Numbered from the stretch's first letter, positions 24,351-36,429 are shown. The stretch: DNA of 64,000 bases from Archivesica marissinica (GCA_014843695.1 CM026386.1:82132129-82196128), one strand, 5' to 3'. Translations and numbers: made by a program. The notes: generated by a model not told the origin, from the letters alone.

Positions 24351-25188
24351 TTCCAACTGCTGATTAGATCAAATCGATCAAACCAGATGATGTGATCGGA
24401 ATTGTTCGCTCGGCAGGAGTGATCGGGTGGGATACATTGCTAGGCATTCATCCGGCTTCCTATCCGAATATATTTGACATGTTAAACACACCCGAATAAG
24501 GATCGACAAGCTAAGCGCTCTAGAAACTATCGGGAAGTGATCGGGTTAGGGTCGAGTAGATCGGAAAACGATCTTGTAGAGATTTAGTTTGGTCGAGAAA
24601 ACAAATATAATTACCGATTAGTACCTGACCATTTCAACCTCTACTCGAGCAATATCCGTTTGCTTCCCGACCAATGCGATCCAGGTTAGATCTGTTGTCC
24701 AGATCAACTCGACAATTGCCAGACCGCATTACCATTTGCTACTCGGCCGCACATCGACCATAACTCTTCATGAGCGCACGCGACCACTACTAAAATAACG
24801 CGCTGATCTCTAATACGAAGGGGTCACATCTACATATCTACAATTAAATGATTCCGCGAAAAGGCAGAAAGGTCAGACCTACTACTATATATGCTGATGA
24901 TGAAGCTGGAAACGTATTGCCTCTAGCCGTCGATTCTGTATTTAGGGCGATATGCGGTCAACAAGCTCCCCAAATACAGAAGCGTTCACTCTGAGTTTCT
25001 GTGTCATTGAGGTGCTCTCTGCCGAGCTTCTGTAGCAGTTGCGCATACTGTCCATACAATATCCGCCCTGCCAGCAACTGCCTCACCCATAGTCCCCTGC
25101 GCTGTTGCTATCTACGCCTTCTAATTCTAAGCGCATCGACCTCTTCACCTTCTTCAAGCTCCATGATAGACATGACCCAGTCTCCCTG
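24351..25188. other. GATC/TCGA-rich unassigned stretch
   Basis: Many gatcgg and tcgag motifs. A loosely complementary segment lies near 25745-25795, which hints at an old inverted-repeat element, but pairing is too weak to call. Confidence 0.3.
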
Positions 25189-25413
25189 GAGCTCTAACCA
25201 TTTGGTCCATCACTGCAACTGCTATACCTCTATATGATATTGATTTCAATACATATCCTCTAGAGTTCTAACAAGCTAGCTTGCCCACTGCAGCTAGTCT
25301 ACCTCCATCATATATGATGCTAATGTTAATACCTATCCGCCGGAGCTCTAACCAGCTTGCTCACTGCAACTGCTATACCTCCATGATGCTGATGCCAAAT
25401 ACCTATCCTCTAG
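25189..25413. repeat. Degenerate ~75-bp tandem repeat, three units
   Basis: Three diverged units starting gag(c/t)tctaac at about 25189, 25263 and 25344, each with cactgca(a/g)ct and ending cctatcc. Confidence 0.6.
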
Positions 25414-25541
25414 TGCTTTATATTGAACAAGGCCGTATACTACCAATTCATGTACCAAGTACGGCCAGGCCGATGTGGTCTGGTAGAGATGTTATAGAGC
25501 CAGTAGGGGTCGAATCGTCATGGAAGAGTCATGAATTGTCG

Positions 25542-25650
25542 TTATATGTTATATTTTATATGTTATATTTCGGGTTTTACGCCTGCATCAGCACCATTTC
25601 GGGCTATATCGCCGGCGGGCAGTTTACCTAACAACACCTTTCCTGGGCAG
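25542..25650 (-). mobile_element. SINE family 1, 5'-truncated copy b with target duplication
   Basis: Only the 3' half of family 1 (complement of gggcagtttacctaacaaca and the tatat-rich tail). Perfect 12-bp direct repeats CATGAATTGTCG flank it at 25530-25541 and 25651-25662, showing LINE-type retrotransposition and 5' truncation. Confidence 0.88.
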
Positions 25651-25662
25651 CATGAATTGTCG

Positions 25663-26200
25663 TGGGAGTCGTGAATATCTGAGTAGCCGTCGAGAAGAAA
25701 ACACGTACAAGCTTAATCAAGAAGTTAGTCGAACTTAGTCGGGAAATTTGGGAGATCGATGCGATCAAGTTGATCTGATCGGCAGCGGGAATTGGCCATA
25801 AACTTGGAAACAAGACGATATGTTATATTTCTGAGCTATTAGTAGACATAATAAAAATAAATATACCTATTTACTGACAGTACAGATTACAAAATGTGTT
25901 AGTCAAATATACATACATGAATCGGCAAACAACATTGTGTAATATAATCCAAAGCATAGGATTATACATAACAACATCTAACGGTGTACTTGGAACTTTC
26001 AAAGATTCGTTACTCTGTTAAATTACTTTAACCAACATAAGTACATTAGGTATATATAAACCTAGTGCGCGGGTGGTCTTTGATTAATACAACTTCTGTA
26101 TTTACCTGAGATCATTACAACACGGACATATGCATATAAAATGGTTCTCATCTTAAATATTGTGAATGTTACAACATTAGCAGTAGCTTTCACTTCAAGC
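25663..26200. other. No assignable feature
   Basis: Unique-looking sequence. No exon or repeat recognised. Confidence 0.45.
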
Positions 26201-26204
26201 AAGG

Positions 26205-26930
26205 TTATTATTCACGGTAATTATGCAAGGTTATTATGCACGGTAATTATGCACGATTATTATGCACGGTTATTATGCACGGTCACAATGCAAGGTTATT
26301 ACAACAACAACAACAACAACAACATTTATTGCATTAAGACATCAGCTAATGTTTATAGCATAATTATACAGATAATATACATGTATTGTGAAAAAGTGAA
26401 AACATGGTTTATTATGCACGGTAATTATGCACGATTATTGTACATGGTTATTATGCATGATTATTGTGCACGGTAATTATGCACGGTCATAATGCAAGGT
26501 TATTACAACAACAACAACATTTATTGCATTAAGACATCAGCTAATGTTTATAGCATAATTATACAGATAATATACATGTATTGTGAAAAAGTGAAAACAT
26601 GAAAACATGGTTTATTATGCACGGTTATAATGCAAGGTTATTGTACAATGTTATTATTCAAGGTTATTATTCACGGTAATTATGCACGATTATTGTACAC
26701 GGCTATTATGCAAGGTTATTGTGTACGGTTATTATACATGGTTATTATGCAAGGTTATTTACAAGGTTATTATTCACGGTTATTATGCATGGTAATTATG
26801 CACGATTATTGTACACGGTTATTATGCAAGGTTATTGTGTATTGTTATTATACACGGTTATTATTAACTGCTATTATTCACGATTATTTAACACGGTTAT
26901 TGTGTACGGTTATTATACACGATATCAGTC
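26205..26930. repeat. Degenerate ~16-17 bp tandem repeat with (CAA)n and an internal duplication
   Basis: Repeated ttattatgcacggtaat-type words fill the region. A (caa)n run at 26302-26320 plus about 100 bp of unique sequence (tttattgcattaagacatca...) recurs at 26505-26605, so a larger block was duplicated. Confidence 0.8.
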
Positions 26931-26934
26931 GAAT

Positions 26935-27290
26935 TACGGATGGAACCTATGCAACAATATAACATAACATATAATTATGTACGTGATCTTGGAAAGCTGG
27001 TTGCTGTTGCATAATTGATTAGGTAACATTTTCCGGCTGTAATGTAGCACTCCCTCCTGGACACAAACTCTGTCTTATATTTGTGCTCGATGATTATCCA
27101 GAGAATATCGCTTACTTTTTATTCACGCAGCATCATCAAACTTGATACACATTGTGGACAGGATCTGTGATGTTTCAGAAAAATAATTTAACATTTAAGC
27201 AATACTGAATGCTAGTATTGATATTCTCATTATTGAAAGGAATTCAATTAAGAAATCATATTTGTCTCAGTTATTTTTTCTTGTTGAATA
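26935..27290. other. No assignable feature
   Basis: No coding or repeat signal seen. Confidence 0.45.
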
Positions 27291-27291
27291 T

Positions 27292-27383
27292 AACATGATT
27301 TGGAATTCTGACGCTTAGGAATTAACCACACAGGCCTTATGCCTAAGTGGTTAATTCCAACGAGCAGAACGACACACCATGTT
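27292..27383. mobile_element. Hairpin element
   Basis: Arms aacatg...ggaattaaccac and gtggttaattcc...catgtt pair around a loop of about 17 bases (acaggccttatgcctaa). The inner 12 bp are perfect and the outer arm is diverged. Confidence 0.5.
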
Positions 27384-27401
27384 TTATTAGATTAAAATTA
27401 A

Positions 27402-27573
27402 TGCAAAATAAAATATTCTTTCGATTCTAACATGACCAAAATATCTAAAACCCGCAACAACAGTTTTTTAGAAAGCAGAAAATGACGTCACAAAACTACA
27501 ACAATGACAAAACTATGGTCATTCTGTGTGTATACAGACACAATTCCGAGTCATGTTAGAATTGTATTTTATA
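27402..27573. mobile_element. Possible short TIR element
   Basis: gattctaacatgac at about 27434 and its complement gtcatgttagaatt at about 27553, extended outward by AT-rich aaaataaaata/tattttat. About 172 bp overall, non-coding. Confidence 0.4.
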
Positions 27574-27757
27574 GAACATTTGCTAAATCTGGCTAAATAA
27601 AAATGTAAGAGCAATCCGAGGTAGCAAACCTCCGCCACGCTGTGAAATGCCATTCATACAATGCTATATAATCCGTGAACAGTTGCATTAGTGCGTTGCC
27701 CTTTTGCAGGAGTGCATTGAACTATATGTAGGCGTTGAACTTTTGCAGGAGTTATTT

Positions 27758-28127
27758 GAACTTGTAAAATACATCTGGATGGTCCTCTAGGGACGAACTT
27801 GTAAAATACATCTGGGAGGTCCTCTAGGGACGAACTTGTAAAATACATCTGGGAGGTCCTCTAGGGACGAACTTGTAATATACATCTGGATGGTCCTCTA
27901 GGGACGAACTTGTAAAATACATCTGGAAGGTCCTCTAGGGACGAACTTGTAAAATACATCTGGAAGGTCCTCTAGGGACGAACTTGTAAAATACATCTGG
28001 AAGGTCCTCTAGGGACGAACTTGTAAAATACATCTGGATGGTCCTCTAGGGACGAACTTGTAAAATACATCTGGATGGTCCTCTAGGGACGAACTTGTAA
28101 AATACATCTGGGAGGTCCTCTAGGGAC
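27758..28127. repeat. 37-bp minisatellite, exactly ten units
   Basis: Unit gaacttgtaaaatacatctg gatggtcctctagggac; changes are confined to ggatgg/gggagg/ggaagg and one aatata. Confidence 0.96.
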
Positions 28128-28202
28128 GAACATTCGTGCCTTGCACAAGCCTATTAATTTCTTTTGTCAGAAGCTAAGAAATGTATGGCTTAGTTCCAAT
28201 TA

Positions 28203-28450
28203 GTTAAAACTTTATTTATTTTACAATGATTGCGAAGCAAGTTTTAACAACTTTATATATTAATCACTCTCGTTGACACGGATGAAAGCGTATATATGGT
28301 CATTCGTGTGGGAGGAAACCGGAGTACCCGGAGAAACCCTGTCCGATCTGGCGACCGCCGTACCATCTCACATGCTTCCCGGTACGAGGATCGAACCCGG
28401 GTTGCATTGGTGAGTAGCAGCGAGCGCGCTAACCACTGCGCTAATCGGAC
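28203..28450 (-). mobile_element. SINE family 3, copy b
   Basis: Full-length on the - strand: gtccgattagcgcagtggtt head, cccgggttcgatcct B box, V-like core (ccggtttcctcccacacgaa), and tail. Imperfect repeats gttccaatt/gttccaact flank it. Confidence 0.87.
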
Positions 28451-28464
28451 AGCCTGGTTCCAAC

Positions 28465-29087
28465 TGATATTGTAATTAACTAACGGGAAATTCTACAGCC
28501 AAATATGCATCGTAATTATTTCGTTAAAATCTGTAACGCGTTCCTTTCACATAAAATGGCGTAACGAATCTATGACGTCACGCTGGCATGTACGTTCAAA
28601 TTACCGAAGTTATTAACTTGGATATAGCAATGTCTGATTTATTGCTAGAATGCATAATACAACACTAATCTTGGTTAGCATAGGCTTATGACAAAAGCTC
28701 GATAAAGTTGTTAATCGTTATTCTAACACTCGCTTGCATAACACATATATCCTAAATCTAGCCTAGTAATTCACATATCCATTATAAAATGACATTATGT
28801 TTCAGGCTACATTAAACATTGATGGTTTTGTCAGTTTTTATATTGCCTCTTCCATCAATTGAATAACGTGTATGTGTTCCTCGCTGTAGTTTATGTCATT
28901 AATGCCACGCAGATCAATGCATAAACAACAATTTACGATGCAACAGTATGTGTAAATATAATAGTAGTTGGTTGTTTATAGTTTTGTTCTATAATTGGAA
29001 AGTGTTATCATCTGTAGATTATACATTTCTCATAAAGTGTGTTTTATGGATATTTCTGATAATGAATAACACAAACAATGAGTTGAC
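28465..29087. other. No assignable feature
   Basis: AT-rich; no coding or repeat signal recognised. Confidence 0.45.
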
Positions 29088-29100
29088 AGTAAGCTATTCA

Positions 29101-29396
29101 CAGACGGATCTGTAGTCCAGTGGATAACACGCTGGACTGGTAATCCAGGGATCGCAGGTTCGATCCCCCGCCTGACCCTAATAAAATTAACAGTCTTTCA
29201 GATGGGACGTTAAACCGAGGTCTCGTGTCGGTGCTTTACACCGTGCACGTAAAAGAACCAGAGGAGATTCTGGAATGGGTCTCTGTCTGTATCATGCACT
29301 ATCCTCCAAAATCTAAATAACTAATCTCTTCAGGAGGCGTCGCTCATATGGGCAACCGGTAGCGACGATACGTAAACAAAAAAAACAACAACAAAA
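29101..29396 (+). mobile_element. SINE family 2 (Thr-like tRNA head, Deu-like core), copy a
   Basis: The head ctgtagtccagtggataaca plus ctggactggtaatccag and ggttcgatccccc is tRNA-like, with GGT in the anticodon position. The body has gggacgttaaaccgaggtct, resembling the Deu-domain core of SINE3/AmnSINE. It ends in cgctcatatgggcaaccggt agcgacgata and A-rich sequence. Flanking repeats agtaagctattca (29088-29100) and agtacgctattca (29397-29409) are a 13-bp duplication with one change. Confidence 0.88.
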
Positions 29397-29446
29397 AGTA
29401 CGCTATTCAAAACGAGTAGCACGAACATGAATATATGCTTAGTTCA

Positions 29447-29510
29447 TACAAGTTGATTTTAGCTCGATTGTGAAACCAGTTCTGACAACTTATATTAATC
29501 AGCAATGAGC
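29447..29510 (-). repeat. Copy of the 3' tail shared by SINE families 3 and 4
   Basis: On the - strand gattaatataagttgtcaga actggtttcacaatcgagct aaa. No tRNA-like head adjoins it, so it may be a LINE 3' end or a headless SINE. Confidence 0.55.
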
Positions 29511-29794
29511 ACATTTGCATATTTTGGCTGTGTAGCAGATTATTAAATGTTCTCTGAGGAAAAGAGACACACAACTGGTTTTCGGATAAATTACCCTTTG
29601 AAAACAACGATTTTAAATAAACGTATATCAAGTCTAAAATCTTAATATCAACCCGGCTTCATGATTAACCATTAACATACCTAAGACATTGGACGGAATA
29701 TGCACACAACATTGATCAGCAGCGGCGTATCACAGTATCGTCTGACCAAGATATATGTTGCCATGCTATTCAGCCAAGTATTTTAGCACCACTA

Positions 29795-29890
29795 TCCGAA
29801 TAGCAAACGACATTGAGCCTGATCAGACGGTGCATTCTGATCTGGCTCTATGCTGTTTGCAAAAGCAACTTTAGTTGTGGATAGCAGTTT
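29795..29890. mobile_element. Imperfect palindrome element
   Basis: gcaaac-a-cat-gagcc-gatcag on the left pairs with ctgatc-ggctc-atg-gtttgc on the right (core 29811-29860); ctatcc/ggatag pair further out. Confidence 0.45.
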
Positions 29891-30048
29891 AATGGTTTGC
29901 ATATAGAGAGTGTGTCTGTGGCTTCTCAAACATATCAAATTCATGGATATGTATTCTACGGATGCAACATATCCATATAACTTGCAATGTTAACAACACG
30001 TCATGAATAGCTAGCTAGTAAATTTGGCTATTATGTCAATATGATGTT

Positions 30049-30543
30049 GCAGTAGTCTGTGATAAGTATGTGTGTGTTTTCACAAACAATTCACTGCGAT
30101 ATATTGCCATATATCCGAGCAGTAGTCTGTGATAAGTATGAGTGTGTTTCACGAACACTTCACTGCGATATATTGTCATATATCCGAGCAGTAGTCTGTG
30201 ATAAGTATGAGTGTGTTTCACGAACACTTCACTGCGATATATTGCCATATATCCGAGCAGTAGTCTGTGATAAGTATGAGTGTGTTTCACGAACACTTCA
30301 CTGTGATATATTGTCATATATCCGAGCAGTAGTCTGTGATAAGTATGTGTGTGTTTACAAACATTTCACTGATATATATTGTCATATATCCGAGCAGTAG
30401 TCTGTGATAAGTATGTGTGTGTTTACAAACAATTCACTGAGATATATTGTCATATATCCGAGCAGTAGTCTGTGATAAGTATGAGTGTGTTTCACATGTG
30501 TGTGTTTCACGAACACTTCACTGAGATATATTGTCATATATTC
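30049..30543. repeat. 69-bp minisatellite, about seven units
   Basis: Unit gcagtagtctgtgataagta tgagtgtgtttcacgaacac ttcactgcgatatattgcca tatatccga. The last unit holds a short duplication of gtgtgtttcac. Confidence 0.95.
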
Positions 30544-30544
30544 G

Positions 30545-31250
30545 AGAAACACTGCATGATAATTAAGTACATAAGTGGTTGAAGACCTTGGTCACTAACT
30601 CACTATAGCTATATATTTCCTCTCTGCACATGTGCATCAGTACACAATCACTACTGGATTAACCTGGTTTGGACTATCCCTAAACGCTAGTATGTCCACA
30701 TAATTGTACATACCGTGTTACACAGTAATACGTGACAGGCAGTTCAGCACGCATGCGTTCATAAATGGAATATAATAATCAGCATGCTTAGACACCATTA
30801 CATAGAATGATAATATATCTCGTAAATTCCAAGCCATTAAATGTGATTATTTCACAATTGTATGAAATTAATAGTACAGAGCTAGACACAGCACAGGTTT
30901 GCAAGAACGATTCTAAGTAGGGTTTGAGAGGATTTAATATAAGTTTTTTGAAAACCTGTTTTCCAATCCAAACCATTCGCAATTTATGTAATTTGTAACA
31001 TTTTTTGTGTTATACATGTAAATTTATTGGAATAAATGCTGTTTAAACCAAGTAGGGTTGGCAGGTTTTGCCAAGACGGAATACACACAAGCAAAGTCTT
31101 TATAAAAACAGGTTTTTATGCCACATAAAAAGAACCCAAATTATGCAAATATTTAAAGAACCATATGTCTGCAATGCTTATATGTTTTACAATATGGTAA
31201 TACTTAGATCTAATAACAAAACTGAAATGCTCAAGTGAGAAGTGGAATTC
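30545..31250. other. No assignable feature
   Basis: AT-rich; no gene recognised. Confidence 0.45.
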
Positions 31251-31400
31251 ATGAAAGCGCATTGATAGCGAGTTCGCTCAATGTGCGGAGTTCGCGCCCA
31301 ACTGTAGCCTTTACGAGTGTGCCCTTAGACAAGGCGCTTAAATTACACATTGCCTTTTCTCTCTCCCTCAAAGCAATGGAGTCCATGGTGAGAACCCAAC
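31251..31400 (+). mobile_element. SINE family 4, decayed copy
   Basis: tagcgagttcgctcaatgtg, gcggagttcgcgcccaac and tgtgcccttagacaaggc follow the order of the intact copy at 60272-60511, but with many changes and no tail. Confidence 0.65.
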
Positions 31401-31607
31401 CTTGATTGTAATTCATACAGCAGACATACATAACGGCTCTAACATTATTAACCTTCCGAAAAGATGATCGGTCTGCAGAAATAAATGAATGCAACACCAT
31501 AATTCTGGACATATAGCGTACTCCATATACGGTCATACACGGTGATTGTCCTTATTTTGCAAATATTGACAACTTTCTAGCTTCTGCACTATCCACTTCA
31601 TTCTTGG

Positions 31608-32084
31608 ACTGGTTCACTGTCCAATACCCCTCTCCAATACTCCCTTTGACTGGTTCATTGTCCAATACCCTCTCCAATACTCCCTTTGACCGGTTCACTG
31701 TCCAATACCATCTCCAATACTCCCTTTGACTGGTTCACTGTACAATACCCTCTCCAATACTCCCTTTGATTGGTTCACTGTACAATACCCTCTCCAATAC
31801 TCCCTTTGACTGGTTCACTGTCCAATACCCTCTCCAATACTCCCTTTGATTGGTTCACTGTACAATACCCTCTCCAATACTCCCTTTGACTGGTTCACTG
31901 TCCAATACCCTCTCCAATACTCCCTTTGACTGGTTCACTGTACAATACCCTCTCCAATACTCCCTTTGACTGGTTCACTGTCCAATACCCTCTCCAATAC
32001 TCCCTTTGACTATTTCACTGTATAATACCCTCTACAATACTTCCTTTGACTGGTTCACTGTACAATACCCTCTCCAATACTCCA
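31608..32084. repeat. 40-bp minisatellite, about twelve units
   Basis: Unit actggttcactgtccaatac cctctccaatactccctttg, alternating tgtcc and tgtac forms. Confidence 0.96.
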
Positions 32085-32712
32085 GTCATTCCCGTGCCCA
32101 TTCTTTTGGCTATACTATCCTTCCAAGACACGCCCACATAATTTCATTATTAATTTTAGATTAGATACAGAAGTTTCCTAGACACCATTTAGTCTGCTAC
32201 ATGTCCTGGTATCGACACCAGGTCAAAGGTCATACATCAGCTGGTGACGTGAATGGAATTGGTATTTGTAATGAATACTTAGACTAGTGAATTAAGATAT
32301 GAACTGGTATTCATAATGATAATAATATCTGAAGCATCAACATTCTGAAGTCAGTGTCTGTTTGGTTATTATAGTGTCACGCCTAAATAAAGGGCCAGTC
32401 AGTACTGACTTATGAAACACCCTTAGATGGACATCAGTACTTCCCGAATCCTATGCTTGAAGGCCAGGTGCCAGGCTGATAAGCATGTGAGACTTAATGT
32501 CTCTGTGAATCTGTGATATAGAATATAGGTTCGATGAACTAAAACGTATACAAATAATTAAAACGTTTAATCATAAAAAGTCGTGTTTGTTAATCGATGT
32601 CCCCTATGAACGACCAAGGGCCAGAAAGCCGGGCGATTAGGACAACAGCTATCGCTGCGTTAACAGAAGCAACATAATAATTATTAATATATAGTTATAT
32701 AAACATGTGGGT
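32085..32712. other. No assignable feature
   Basis: No coding or repeat structure recognised. Confidence 0.4.
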
Positions 32713-32713
32713 G

Positions 32714-32832
32714 AAGCTAGCAGTGAGCAGTGTACTGCTAGCAGTGAGCACTGAATAGTGTAATACAGCAGTGAGCAGTGTACTGCTAGCAGTGAGCACT
32801 GAATAGTGTAATACAGCAGTGAGCGGTGTATT
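32714..32832. repeat. 48-bp minisatellite, about 2.5 units
   Basis: gctagcagtgagcactgaat agtgtaatacagcagtgagc agtgtact. Related agtgtattccagcag words recur at 33048-33110. Confidence 0.85.
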
Positions 32833-33180
32833 ATAGTAGTACATGATGTCTAAATGCAAATTCTGCCCAAAAAATAAATTAAATAGCATAGATTATGTTT
32901 TCGAAAATTGTTTTAGGGCCGTTTGGCTAACCGGAAACATGCCAATTATCCTTTAATTCAGCAATGAGCAGAGCGATGAAACGGTGGGTGACTAATTCCA
33001 GTTGTCTATTGCTGTACTGTTGCCAGTGGGCAGTCGGGAAATATACGAGTAGTGTATTCCAGAAGTGTGTAGTGTATTCCAGCAGTGTGTAGTGTAATCC
33101 AGCAGTGAGTGGAGTATTCTAATAGTGAATGATGTGTAAATTGAAAGTTTGTAATAATAAAAAAATGTTTTGTTATTTTT

Positions 33181-33412
33181 AATATCTATCTATATATCTG
33201 TCTATCTATCTACCTACCTACCTACCTATCTACCTATCTACCTATCTACCTATATCTATCTACCTACCTACCTACCTACCTACCTATCTACCTATCTACC
33301 TATCTATCTATCTACCTACCTACCTACCTATCTATCTATATATCTACCTATCTATCTACCTACCTACCTATCTACCTAGCTACCTATCTATCTAACTATA
33401 TGTATTTGATAA
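33181..33412. repeat. Tetranucleotide microsatellite (CTAT/CTAC)n
   Basis: About 230 bp of mixed ctat and ctac units. Confidence 0.97.
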
Positions 33413-33434
33413 ATTATTGTGTTTGTAGAGTTTA

Positions 33435-33640
33435 GTTTTTCATATCTTTATTTCAGTCTCATCTATGTACATTACAGCAAACATAAAAAACATATCAAAT
33501 TAACACCGTACATAGACATTCTATAAATAGAACTACACGAAACTTTTATCAGGGTTACCGATATCATTACATACAATCAAAGCATTATATACATGGTAAA
33601 ACTGAGGAGCAGTCGCTTATTGAAAGCTAAAAATAAATTA
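33435..33640 (-). mobile_element. LINE-like 3' end, copy a
   Basis: tttatttcagtctcatc ... gaggagcagtcgctta(t)tgaaa matches 55125-55320 in order and spacing. The complement carries AATAAA-like sequence, so this is probably a - strand 3' UTR of a retroelement. No coding part is visible. Confidence 0.5.
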
Positions 33641-33950
33641 CAATACATAGTGGTAAGAATCTGAAGAAAACAGTGGCACTAATGCGCAATTACGGGGTGA
33701 CCTAATTAGCAAATGCTTCTTAGAATAAATCAAACATGGACATGATATACGAACTATCTTAGCACAAATAATTTACACACAAAAAGAGCATGCCGTCGTA
33801 AAATATTAAAACATGTACATTATTAGCGCTATTTAATCAATACATTTTGAGATTGTTGAGCTGGCGCATGTGCGAAGGGACATAGCCGTAGCATTATTTG
33901 TTAGAATTGTATGCCTATATAAATATAATAGGAGCCTAAGAGGGATTAGC
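33641..33950. other. No assignable feature
   Basis: Nothing recognised. Confidence 0.4.
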
Positions 33951-33952
33951 AC

Positions 33953-34125
33953 AGAACTAATTATAATAGGTCACCGTCTATCTTTCGCTCATCTCCAGAA
34001 CTAATTATAATAGGTCACCGTCTATCTTTCGCTAATCTCCAGAACTAATTATAATAGGTCACCGTCTATCTATCTCTAATCCCTAGAACTAATTATAAAA
34101 GGTCACCGTCTATCTATCTCTATCA
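33953..34125. repeat. 44-bp minisatellite, four units
   Basis: Unit agaactaattataataggtc accgtctatctttcgctaat ctcc. Confidence 0.93.
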
Positions 34126-34834
34126 ACAGTGTTTCCAGACATATCAATTTCCTGCAACACAACATATATAGAGAATGTCTCTTAATCCCATTACCTCCCT
34201 GTCGTGTCGTTATTTGATATACTACATGAATTCATCAACAAATCTAAGACAACTCTAATATTTCCGCAACTAACAACAGCTGGGTGCACCTTTAGTGCCA
34301 CCGGTGGAGATTCAGAAAGAGTAATGACGAACAGCTCTGAGAATAGCGTTAAGGCTAAGATTTCATTGAACTTTCATGGATTATGGATATAAAAGGGACA
34401 CACGAACAGTAATTATATACTATAACGAACGCTTTTTGTTTCTCTTTACTACCGTAACTACAATAAACGTTTTTAATTCAATTCGCAAATTCTACCAATC
34501 GGTAAGTATTAAATCTTATATCTGGATAAAGTACTAGATTTGGGACAATTACAAATAAAATAAAGATATTCTCTTTCAAAACAGTTTGGATCGGAACACT
34601 ATATTTCCACATCCATTTTATAATCCTGAATTTTGACTTTGAACGTTGACGTCACTGAATTACTGTTTGTGTAAATCAACGTCAATTTAGAATACTGCAA
34701 TCGAAATTAGACTGGCAACAATTTGCTTTAATGTAATCGTTGCGATTATAAATCTCAATATATACAATTCCTAGTCATTCCACAACAAGTACAACATTAT
34801 TTACCGGGTATCTATAAATACCATACAATCTACC
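34126..34834. other. No assignable feature
   Basis: A 62-codon frame at 34204-34392 has no recognisable motif. Confidence 0.4.
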
Positions 34835-34850
34835 GTGCCGAGAAAATAGC

Positions 34851-34970
34851 TGGAATGGATCTCTCTGTATCATTGCACTATCCTCCAAAATCTAAAATGA
34901 CTAATATCTTCAGGAGGCGTCGCTCATATGGGCAACCGGTAGCGACGATAAATAAACGTAATAAAAAAAA
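34851..34970 (+). mobile_element. SINE family 2, 5'-truncated copy with target duplication
   Basis: Carries only the 3' 120 bp of family 2 (tggaatggatctctctgtat to the A-rich end). Perfect 16-bp repeats GTGCCGAGAAAATAGC lie at 34835-34850 and 34971-34986. Confidence 0.93.
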
Positions 34971-35179
34971 GTGCCGAGAAAATAGCACGTGTCTCAGAAA
35001 TCCAAATCCGTTTCTGGAGTTTCCATTTTGGCAAATAGTGTCTAGAAATGGCTGCAGCAAAGCAAATTAAATACACACGAATTAATTGGATTTTATATGA
35101 CGAGAGACTTATCTTCAGACTATCACAGTACGCACTTTATTATTCATGCGAGCACTAGATTGGTAAGTAATTTCTTACG

Positions 35180-35305
35180 ACACATATAGCCGTTTTACGA
35201 CAAATATCACGACACATACGGCAAAAACATAACAGACACATATAACCGCTATGTAACACCGCTTTACGATACATATAATCGCTTTACGACACATATAAAC
35301 AGGTG
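35180..35305. repeat. Degenerate short repeat (cgctttacgacacatataa)
   Basis: Four to five imperfect repeats of ttacgacacatata with variable spacing. Confidence 0.6.
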
Positions 35306-35327
35306 TATATCGGGATTCCAAAGTCCG

Positions 35328-35479
35328 CTTATGTGATCGAGTGGTTACGGTGTATACAACTGTAACATACCATCACTGATGGACACGGGTTCGAGCTCCG
35401 CTCAAGCCGTGTCTATCTATATGAAACAGTTGGCAATGTTTTCCGGTTGTTGGTGCATCAAATACTGGTTAACCCCTGG
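35328..35479 (+). mobile_element. SINE family 1, + strand copy, 3'-shortened
   Basis: gatcgagtggttacggtgta, cacgggttcgagctccgctc and the mid-body ttggcaatgttttccggttg are recognisable; the 3' half is missing. Confidence 0.7.
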
Positions 35480-36429
35480 AACCATTACCTTTTTCAATTA
35501 TACAAACACGCATATGCTTTAACATATTCATATTATGTGTTTATTTCTGATTATATTTCCAATAAAGAGCAACAGATAAATGTAAATATTTAAATATCGA
35601 TTACACTACAACAAAGAACATGATCGAATCCAAATCCCCCCCCCCCCACACACCACTCGGTTAGTTCAGTAATATTTTAATGCAATCTAAATATTCAATG
35701 TACCATGCAAAACAAATGAACACTCGGTTCCAGAGTTAATGATTGACTTTCAAATTAATAATGATTGACTTTCAAATTAAGGAGAAGCTTAAGGGTATAC
35801 TAGACAAAAATTTGGTAACTCGGTCAAGTGTCCTCCAGTATACATTTCATATGAAAAACTTCCCCATGGCTCAGATTGAAAGCAGTGAGGCAGAAGTGAG
35901 AAAAAATCTCCCAACTCGTTCTATTGTTCAAGACCCGAGGTCTGCTTTGACATTTTCTTATTTATCTTTTTTTGATGATAAAATATTAAGTACATGTATT
36001 CAGTTGTGGTACAACATTTACACAATTCCTCGAAACATTTATATTAATATTATAAGTTGGCTTCAACTGTTATAAAATATCAGGTGACCAATTAGGAATT
36101 GTGCTGAGTGTAAGTATTACAATGCACAAATTAGATACAATAAGTCTATCTACATATTCATCCTTTCTTGTTTTATCTATCGACGTATTTTGTTGAAAAA
36201 AATACAACAGGCGTGACATTAGAAGTAGTTCATTAGTCAGTATGCACGTAATTCGCGTACCTGATCTCGTCCTCATTAGGGCTTAATTCAGATATTGCTC
36301 GACAGCGTTGATCAATTCGTGAGCAAAACCTAATGAGGCAAATAACATGGTATCCGTTTGTAAGTGGATAGATGGTCACACCGCATTAAATGATTTATTT
36401 TTAATACTGATTTCAAAACATATGGATGA
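35480..36429. other. No assignable feature
   Basis: A C run lies at about 35636-35647. A 110-codon frame at 35743-36075 has no recognisable motif. Confidence 0.4.

Noticed and set aside
24351..25800. Large inverted-repeat transposon
   Set aside because: Only scattered GATC-containing words pair; no continuous termini.
27758..28127. CRISPR-like array
   Set aside because: Units are contiguous with no spacers, and the genome is animal.
29101..29175. True tRNA-Thr gene
   Set aside because: Same head recurs at 44990-45060 and 56847-56920 joined to the same body with target duplications; it is a SINE.
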